This document shows, piece by piece, positions 6,801 through 9,379 of a stretch of DNA of 9,379 nt. The stretch's first letter is position 1. Each line of letters opens with the position of its first letter. The stretch covers positions 1 through 9,379 of the forward strand of contig JALREG010000382.1 of assembly GCA_023253905.1 (NCBI GenBank), in the 5' to 3' direction. Both the position numbers and the translations under genes were made by a program. Source of the stretch: Burkholderiaceae bacterium (GTDB taxonomy: Bacteria; Pseudomonadota; Gammaproteobacteria; Burkholderiales; Burkholderiaceae). The notes under the pieces are model-generated. The model searched no databases, was not told where the DNA came from, and worked only from the letters and a program-made list of their open reading frames with translations.

Positions 6801-9379
6801 TTCATCCGAGGCATCTCCGGGGCGCAATTGAATCGAGTAGGCGCCCGTTGCGCCCGCCCCGTCAACGACGCGTGCGTAGAGCGTTCCACCCTGCGCTGCG
6901 CGAAGCGTCGCAACCGCCGAGCCATCCGATGTTTCAAGGCCATCGCCAAGCGCTAACGTGCGCTTCTCAAGTGGATCCGACACCACTTCAATCATCAGTC
7001 GGCTGAGACCCGATGAAGCATCCGGCGTGGCGACCAGCGAGACGATCTCGCCCGCCGCCGCATCGAATCGGAACCAGTCGACATCCATATCGGTGGCTTC
7101 ACCGAGCGAATCGGCCGCTCGCACGCCAAATGAACCGGAGGCCCATTGAATGCCGCCCGCGAGTGTTTCAGAGATCGCGATTGGCGTGGCGCGTTGCAAG
7201 GTGTCGCCGTGATCATCGGGCGCCCGTGCCACCAGTCGGTAGCTCCCGGTATCGCTATCAGGACTCGCCGATTTCACCACCAGGAAGAAGGTACCCGAGG
7301 CCTGCGGTCGATACACGGTGAATGCATCGCGCGAAATCATGCTGTCCTGATGCGAGCTGATCAGCGTGCCGTTACCGGAGCGGATCTCCAGTACCGGATC
7401 GAGCAGTTCGCCGTTGCCGCTCGACGCGCCCTGTGCACGGAACACGTAATCCTTGCCTGCTTCCAGCGAGATCCGGAACCAGTCCTGATCACCATGGGTG
7501 AGGAGCGTGGCCTCACGCGTCTCACCGGGGGCGATGTCGGCCTGTGTGGCGACATTGTCGCCCGCCTCGTCGGGAGGAAGATTGCGTTTGGCGAGTGAGA
7601 TTTCGTAGCTGCCCATCCCGCGATCTGAGCGCGCCGATACCTCGAACAAATACTCGCCCGACACCTTCGGTACGAAGTAAAGCGCAGGATCAGTGCCAGG
7701 CCCGCCGTCATCATCAAAGTCGACCAGACGCCCGCGGCTATCGAAGATGCGCAGATAGGGGTCGGCGAGCGTGCCCTTTTTCCCCGAAAACCCAGCTACC
7801 TCGATCCGGTAAACCAGATTCTCTTCGAGCGTGGCGTTGAAGAGATCCATATCGCCGGGCATGCCGATCTGGCCCGTACGCGAGGCAGACAGCGTCGCAG
7901 GGTCTGGTGCCAGGTTACCCACGCCCTGCCGGCTGGCACCCGACGTGATCGTGCGAATGCTGCTCGCGTAATCATCAGCCGGCGCCTGATTCACGGACAG
8001 TGACCATGCGCCGACGTCATAGCGGAAGGCACTCCGGGCCTCCAGGTAGTAGACGCCGGTGGTCTTTGGCGTGAACCAGGCGCGGGCGTCGAGCCCGGTG
8101 CCGAAATCGTCGGCGACCTGGATCACCCGCCCCGAGGCATCCCGAATCCAGAGTACGGGGTCCCGCAGCGGATCGAGTAGCGCGCTATCGGAAAAGTCGC
8201 CCTTCAGATCGATCAGGTAGGTCTGACCCGCTGCAAGACCGATTTTCAGCCAGTCACTGTCGCCGTTATAGGAAATGGTGCCAGCTACCGGCGTGCCTGG
8301 GGCGATCAGGCCGGCAGACGAAAAAGTATTGCCGTAGTCATCTTTCAGCGTAGAACCGGTGACGGTGTAGGTGCCCTTGCTGCTGTTGCCCGACGCGCCC
8401 ACAGCGAGGAAATACCAGCCGGAGTCCACCGCGCGGAAAACAAGGCGATCATCGTTTCCAACCGTGTTCTCGCCAACCTCCACCAGATTGCCTGTGGCCG
8501 AATAGAGCGCGAGCACCGGATCGGCCAGCGTATTGCCCATGCCAAAACTGGCACCCCGGCCGCCAAAGTCGTAGGTCTTGCCCTGGTCCAGCCAGACGCG
8601 GAACCAGTCCTGATCGCCGAGCTTATTGACTTCGCTAGTGACGGAGAAGGTCTGATCAGCCGACCACTCGGCACGCGCCGTGGTGCTCACGTTGCCGGCG
8701 ATCATGTCCAGGCTTTCCTGGGTCAGCATCCACGAGCCGGTGTAGAGCCCCGAAGCGTCCTTGGCCTCCAGATAGTAGGTACCGGTGACCGTGGGTCTGA
8801 ACACGATGCGGTCGTCGCCCCCCACGACGTCCTGCACGATGTCCACACCGGTTTCCAGCTTGCGACCTTTGGAATCGAAGAGCGTGAGCGTGGGGTCAGC
8901 GAGTGTCCCTTGTCCGCCGCCGAGCCCCTGCAGGTTGAACTCATAGTGGGTGCCGGCGACCAGGCTGGTGCGAATCCAGTCGGTGTCACCGATGTCGCCG
9001 ATGTAGCCTTTAATGCCGGCTTTCATGGGGTCGATCGCGCCCAGGGTGTCGACCGAGCCGGCGTAGTCGTCGAGGTATTTCAGGGTGAAGGCGTAGTTCT
9101 GGGCATCGCCGTCAAACTGAAAGGTGAAGCGAACGTTACCGCCTTCGTAGGGAATAAAGCCGTCTGGCGTATCGAAACCAGGTATCCAGCGATCCGCTGG
9201 GTTCATACCCGACTCCCAGTTATAGCGTTTAACGCCGTGAACCAGGCTCTTCAACATCACCATCTGGTTAGTTTGTATGTCGTTGAAATAAACCCTCCAA
9301 AGAGCACCGCGCTCTGTCGAAGCGTCCACCGCCAGCGGGGAGTTCGGAACCAGGGTCGCGGTAAACTCATCGACGTCTT
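879..9379 (-). CDS. Giant RTX exoprotein: kexin-like S8 subtilase with PPC repeats, P domain and T1SS signal (5' partial)
   Basis: One uninterrupted frame of 2832 visible codons ends at TGA (881-879) and runs off the right edge, so the N terminus is missing. A GTG at 9329 is in frame but has no Shine-Dalgarno sequence before it, and the 16 codons upstream of it are open, so it is probably not the start. Domains by residue (GTG = 1): unassigned 1-84; nine PPC-like domains 85-1230; peptidase S8 1240-1555 with Asp1269, His1307, oxyanion Asn1406 and Ser1480; P domain 1586-1698; serralysin-like RTX 1701-1865; split cadherin-like domain 1871-2143; two tandem cadherin-like domains 2144-2357; RTX bank 2366-2708; type I secretion signal 2717-2816. 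The predicted role is an extracellular or surface-held, calcium-dependent serine protease exported by a type I system. No ABC, membrane-fusion or TolC-like gene is in the window. No cysteine is visible. Substrate is unknown. Confidence is high for domain classes and low for biological role. Confidence 0.95.
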   Translation of the reverse strand, partial: DVDEFTATLVPNSPLAVDASTERGALWRVYFNDIQTNQMVMLKSLVHGVKRYNWESGMNPADRWIPGFDTPDGFIPYEGGNVRFTFQFDGDAQNYAFTLKYLDDYAGSVDTLGAIDPMKAGIKGYIGDIGDTDWIRTSLVAGTHYEFNLQGLGGGQGTLADPTLTLFDSKGRKLETGVDIVQDVVGGDDRIVFRPTVTGTYYLEAKDASGLYTGSWMLTQESLDMIAGNVSTTARAEWSADQTFSVTSEVNKLGDQDWFRVWLDQGKTYDFGGRGASFGMGNTLADPVLALYSATGNLVEVGENTVGNDDRLVFRAVDSGWYFLAVGASGNSSKGTYTVTGSTLKDDYGNTFSSAGLIAPGTPVAGTISYNGDSDWLKIGLAAGQTYLIDLKGDFSDSALLDPLRDPVLWIRDASGRVIQVADDFGTGLDARAWFTPKTTGVYYLEARSAFRYDVGAWSLSVNQAPADDYASSIRTITSGASRQGVGNLAPDPATLSASRTGQIGMPGDMDLFNATLEENLVYRIEVAGFSGKKGTLADPYLRIFDSRGRLVDFDDDGGPGTDPALYFVPKVSGEYLFEVSARSDRGMGSYEISLAKRNLPPDEAGDNVATQADIAPGETREATLLTHGDQDWFRISLEAGKDYVFRAQGASSGNGELLDPVLEIRSGNGTLISSHQDSMISRDAFTVYRPQASGTFFLVVKSASPDSDTGSYRLVARAPDDHGDTLQRATPIAISETLAGGIQWASGSFGVRAADSLGEATDMDVDWFRFDAAAGEIVSLVATPDASSGLSRLMIEVVSDPLEKRTLALGDGLETSDGSAVATLRAAQGGTLYARVVDGAGATGAYSIQLRPGDASDEDSAGTVALQFASNDTGNFALANAKIGLPGDQDAFSFQATAGHRYRIETLAIRDGAHAPLSGTDLAVTFQPAGQTEQAVDNVVTARSPSAFGASLVEANAAGIVRMKVAAPGNLGVQNGEIASLQTGQYRVRVTDLGAGADDDRPDRVADYAIDRDGLLAGNGERRAVIGEETDADLFAIQLTAGSVYDFRVLGFQDGLGTLGEASLQLLDAQGRLLSSGRFDAESGRTVLSLAVFDGGLHYLRVAGEPGVLGSLGSYQIESRLRASAAPPADDLPGDSQTPAIVRPGKPVAGRVGHEDDLDWVSATLGAGKAYVVDLLANGNGPGGTLANGFLRMLDANGNEVSADDDSGAGLDARLMVAAGAGGTVYFEVASADGGTGTWTLRLRELYSGTADPMRESQWYLDSLGIGELQGEYSGAGVLIGMIDDGIDTVHPDLEPRIDFAKSWDSVGRVQDGRHKLPFDFHGTPVAGIMVAEANNETGVVGIAYEAEIASNRVKWTWPQITNALSRQYQFDISNNSWGSIEPFSDNFNSTTMTFAYEAIRRAVEDGRGGLGTVMVFSAGNSASQGANTNNSNFANAREVITVGAATQSGSPASFSTPGASVLVAAYGEGLLTTDRLAGLGLNKAGNYTEFTGTSAAAPVVSGVAALMLEANPALGYRDIQQILALSARHPEGSSWKTNGATSLNLGGLSFNDQMGFGLVDAHAAVRLSQTWTGSATAVNEIASSARAFGINQAIPDDGTVWRKTFTLSGDLTVEHVELGVDLRHARMGDVIIEIASPSGTVSRLLDRVSVNAEQPFGLSGADSPVPTHLLWDFSSVQFLGEKVAGDWTVSIQDVRAEAVGSIKSLSLRAYGARDTDNDTYVFTDEGFVDPQRIRPALEDESGIDTLNAAAVRTELFINLPGRTLSSAGSTFQLAEWTLIENAVGGDASDRLDGNELANRLLGQSGDDTLEGGAGNDTIDGGPGRDTVVYAGARAGFNLVFDAFNKTVSVLDANPADGDLGADSLKGIERIVFSDQEWSLGKQLGNRAPVMNAKVFDQPVKVGQGMAIQFELPPDLLFDPDHVSEGAEAPQPPGVSGDAPVRAGAQAGSVAVSLDFIKPFTAGTESVLAEFEFTLANGVTTLPVDIESVRIDGQSVSASRYSIALPGGNGSAQLQQVTDGVIDLSVKSLKGQKLVLELRVDANAAGAADGIDAIDLVVRVPETSVVNDATRVDLVSSGQGIANALKQRNASVGELSVEATSASGGELPSWLSFDPKTRQLSGTPPDDLKGRVKLLITAIDEFGDKAQDELTLQIGDNQAPTVEASRTLTLNEDAALAAINIPVPVDPEGTAVRIEVLDVPTSGSVLRPGGAKLAVGTVFDAAEIDELLFTADRDASGVAGSFRYRATDAEGVVAESAVQVFLTPVNDPPRFGPDGSLAIRYPEQSSVALDVALPSDPESTLSEVRVSEVPGVGRVELNGVAVTVGQVLPLADLAKLRFAIAENVNGPVGKLQITATDPEGASARWALALSVQGQSYSSNGTAGPDSIYGSAGDDALYGLGGNDLLVGNPGHDRLIGGAGDDTLIGGSGNDLLDGSSGSDLLDGGSGADTMAGGPGNDSYVVDSALDLVIEALTRGAGGMDGVETSVSMTAPANVENLTAAREGAISLAGNTLANVLAGNDQPNSLSGSEGADTLIGFGADDTLDGGKGVDRMAGGAGNDLYRVDSRSDLVIEVSAEGIDTVEASGSYTLPAHVEHLVLMDGGDWSGGGNSLANRIVGNSAANLLSGGTGADTLEGGAGNDIYVLTDALDTLIDTAGVDTVRTAFSYTLPEFIERGELLGIQPVALTGHAGNNTLIGNPSDNILEGGDGVDTLTGGAGGDGFVIARNVTGGAPDRITDFEPGVDLVMVDLASFGIDPVALKLGSSGSLGGDSFVRGVGARALDLDDYFLFDTASQALLLDRDGSGAQTPVPVVFINGADLGQLSAGDVYLIV
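882..1181 (-). other. C-terminal type I secretion signal region
   Basis: Residues 2717-2816. DRITDFEPGVDLVMVDLASFG, then LDLDDYFLFDTASQALLLD, RDGSGAQTPVPVVFINGAD and LSAGDVYLIV reproduce the usual end of RTX proteins exported by type I systems: an ITDF-x-x-G-x-D motif, an acidic D-x-DDY-F-x-D-x-x-x-x-L segment, a DGSGA loop, and a short hydrophobic tail at the very C terminus. It would be read by an ABC transporter encoded elsewhere. Confidence 0.85.
1206..1313 (-). repeat. RTX nonapeptide repeats, second bank, cluster D (4 units)
   Basis: Residues 2673-2708. Units are HAGNNTLIG, NPSDNILEG, GDGVDTLTG and GAGGDGFVI. It is the last cluster and leads directly into the secretion signal. Confidence 0.85.
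1443..1550 (-). repeat. RTX nonapeptide repeats, second bank, cluster C (4 units)
   Basis: Residues 2594-2629. Units are NSLANRIVG, NSAANLLSG, GTGADTLEG and GAGNDIYVL. It has the same opening (N-S/T-LAN) and closing (GAGND-x-Y) as cluster B. Confidence 0.85.
1686..1847 (-). repeat. RTX nonapeptide repeats, second bank, cluster B (6 units)
   Basis: Residues 2495-2548. Units are NTLANVLAG, NDQPNSLSG, SEGADTLIG, FGADDTLDG, GKGVDRMAG and GAGNDLYRV; the first two are the Asn-rich degenerate type that usually opens a cluster. Confidence 0.85.
1992..2234 (-). repeat. RTX nonapeptide repeats, second bank, cluster A (9 units)
   Basis: Residues 2366-2446 form nine consecutive nonapeptides, among them SAGDDALYG, LGGNDLLVG, GAGDDTLIG, GSGNDLLDG, GSGADTMAG and GPGNDSYVV. 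It is the longest and most regular RTX run in the protein and should fold as a calcium-filled beta roll after secretion. Confidence 0.93.
2259..2900 (-). repeat. Two tandem cadherin-like (tandem-95 type) domains
   Basis: Residues 2144-2253 carry the pattern NQAPTVEAS, LNEDAAL, DPEGTAVRIEVLDVPTSG, FRYRATDAEGV and end in the PVNDPP link. Residues 2254-2357 repeat it in weaker form (YPEQSSVALDVALPSDPES, EVPGVGRVELNG, LQITATDPEGASARW). Such modules are common stalks in large secreted or surface proteins and often bind calcium at their junctions. Confidence 0.75.
2901..3719 (-). other. Dystroglycan-type cadherin-like domain, split by an insertion
   Basis: Residues 1871-2143. The first half (NRAPVMNAKVFDQPVKVGQ, IQFELPPDLLFDPDH) and the second half (GELSVEATSASGGELPSWL, SFDPKTRQLSGTPPDD, KLLITAIDEFGDKAQDELTL) match the two ends of the usual NRAPV...F-x-DPD / LTYSAT...LPSWLSFD...SGTP cadherin-like domain. 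About 169 extra residues separate them. Confidence 0.75.
3102..3608 (-). other. Insertion of about 169 residues nested in the cadherin-like domain
   Basis: Residues 1908-2076 begin with a Pro/Gly/Ala-rich hinge (SEGAEAPQPPGVSGDAPVRA), continue as beta-rich sequence with alternating hydrophobic residues (SVAVSLDFIKPF, ESVLAEFEFTL, KLVLELRVD, IDLVVRVPE) and end in an Asn/Gln-rich helix-like stretch (GIANALKQRNAS). I do not recognise a family. It interrupts the host domain between its DPD loop and the LTYSAT-like strand. Confidence 0.6.
3735..4229 (-). other. Serralysin C-terminal-like region with the first RTX bank
   Basis: Residues 1701-1865 follow the P domain. The opening DTDNDTYVFTDEGF resembles the link found in bacterial P-domain/RTX proteases, and GIDTLNAAAVRTELFINLPG followed by LIENAVGGDASDRLDGN resembles the serralysin (peptidase M10) C-terminal beta-roll entry. 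The region closes with SLKGIERIVFSDQEWSL, a usual end of such a module. It is expected to bind calcium. Confidence 0.8.
3885..4019 (-). repeat. RTX nonapeptide repeats, first bank (5 units)
   Basis: Residues 1771-1815 divide into five nine-residue units: GDASDRLDG, NELANRLLG, QSGDDTLEG, GAGNDTIDG and GPGRDTVVY. The last three fit GGxGxDxUx (U = large hydrophobic) closely; the first two are degenerate. This is a parallel beta-roll calcium-binding motif. Confidence 0.9.
4236..4574 (-). other. Proprotein convertase P domain (P/Homo B)
   Basis: Residues 1586-1698 form a jelly-roll-type domain with the family's usual signatures: a strand with VEHVELGVDLRHARMGDVII, then IASPSGTVSRLLDR, then FLGEKVAGDWTVSIQD and a final LKS/SLSLRAYG strand. 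In kexins this domain stabilises the catalytic domain. It begins about 30 residues after the last S8 helix, the expected spacing. Confidence 0.92.
4665..5612 (-). other. Peptidase S8 (subtilase, kexin-like S8B type) catalytic domain
   Basis: Residues 1240-1555. The Asp block is GMIDDGIDTVHPDL (Asp1269, codon 5525-5523), the His block DFHGTPVAGI (His1307, codon 5411-5409), the oxyanion block VFSAGNS (Asn1406, codon 5114-5112) and the Ser block GTSAAAPVVSG (Ser1480, codon 4892-4890). The DDG motif, ISNNSWG and GTSAAAP are of the kexin/furin type, as is the P domain that follows. The domain entry (ESQWYLDSLGI) resembles the DPL-x-x-QWHL-like lead-in of bacterial convertases. All catalytic residues are present, so an active serine endopeptidase is expected. 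No separate inhibitory propeptide is recognisable between the last PPC domain and the catalytic domain. Confidence 0.95.
5640..9077 (-). repeat. Array of nine tandem PPC-type (pre-peptidase C-terminal) beta domains
   Basis: Nine units of about 115-135 residues follow each other: 85-203, 207-326, 330-447, 452-580, 587-702, 705-836, 841-977, 983-1105 and 1115-1230. Most open with a DDY/DD-like acidic motif, carry GDxDWF/L or a relative (GDTDWI, GDQDWF, GDSDWL, GDMDLF, GDQDWF, DVDWF, GDQDAF, DADLF, DLDW), then an AG-x-x-Y strand, a GTLADP/LLDP-x-L-x-L/I-x-D-x-x-G core and a closing G-x-Y/W-x-L strand. Units 1-5 and 9 keep most of the pattern; 6-8 are more divergent. PPC domains in secreted proteases usually lie C-terminal to the catalytic domain; here the whole array lies before it. 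Possible roles are substrate or glycan binding, or a spacer; none is shown by the sequence. Confidence 0.85.
9078..9379 (-). other. Unassigned N-terminal segment of the protease, cut by the window edge
   Basis: This part covers 16 codons upstream of the in-frame GTG plus residues 1-84. It is rich in aromatic residues (WRVYFND, YNWES, DRWIPGFD, FTFQFDGD, YAFTLKYLDDYAGS) and looks like folded beta structure rather than a signal peptide or a membrane segment. I do not recognise a family. It leads directly into the DDYAGS motif that opens the first PPC domain. How much more protein lies beyond the edge cannot be seen. Confidence 0.6.

Overview
The window holds two genes, both on the minus strand and both cut by a window edge. 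Together they cover almost every base; only 8 bases lie between them. The GC-rich coding sequence (about 60 percent by eye), the GTG start of the second gene and the type I secretion signal on the first suggest a proteobacterium, perhaps a gammaproteobacterium. The sequence does not fix the taxon more closely. I see no RNA gene, mobile element, CRISPR array, promoter or terminator.

The main gene (879..9379, read right to left) encodes a giant secreted multidomain protein, with 2832 residues visible and the N terminus outside the window. In order from the visible N-terminal end it has: about 100 residues I cannot assign; nine tandem PPC-type (pre-peptidase C-terminal) beta domains; a kexin-like subtilase domain (peptidase S8, subfamily S8B type) with an intact Asp/His/Asn/Ser catalytic set; a proprotein-convertase P domain; a serralysin-like RTX region; a dystroglycan-type cadherin-like domain split by an insertion of about 170 residues; two tandem cadherin-like (tandem-95 type) domains; a second RTX bank of four clusters joined by related linkers; and a C-terminal type I secretion signal that ends in a short hydrophobic tail. 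No cysteine occurs in the visible protein. The likely picture is a protein exported unfolded by an ABC/MFP/OMF type I channel, folded outside by calcium, and acting as a cell-surface or extracellular protease.

The second gene (1..870) lies downstream in the same direction. It starts with GTG 8 bases after the stop of the protease gene, and its ribosome binding site overlaps that stop codon, so translational coupling is likely. Its 290 visible residues contain at least two, probably three, WD40/TolB-like beta-propeller blades after an N-terminal region I cannot assign; the C terminus is outside the window.

Residue numbers for the protease count from the in-frame GTG at 9329 for convenience. 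That codon is probably not the true start, because the frame is open to the window edge (16 more codons).
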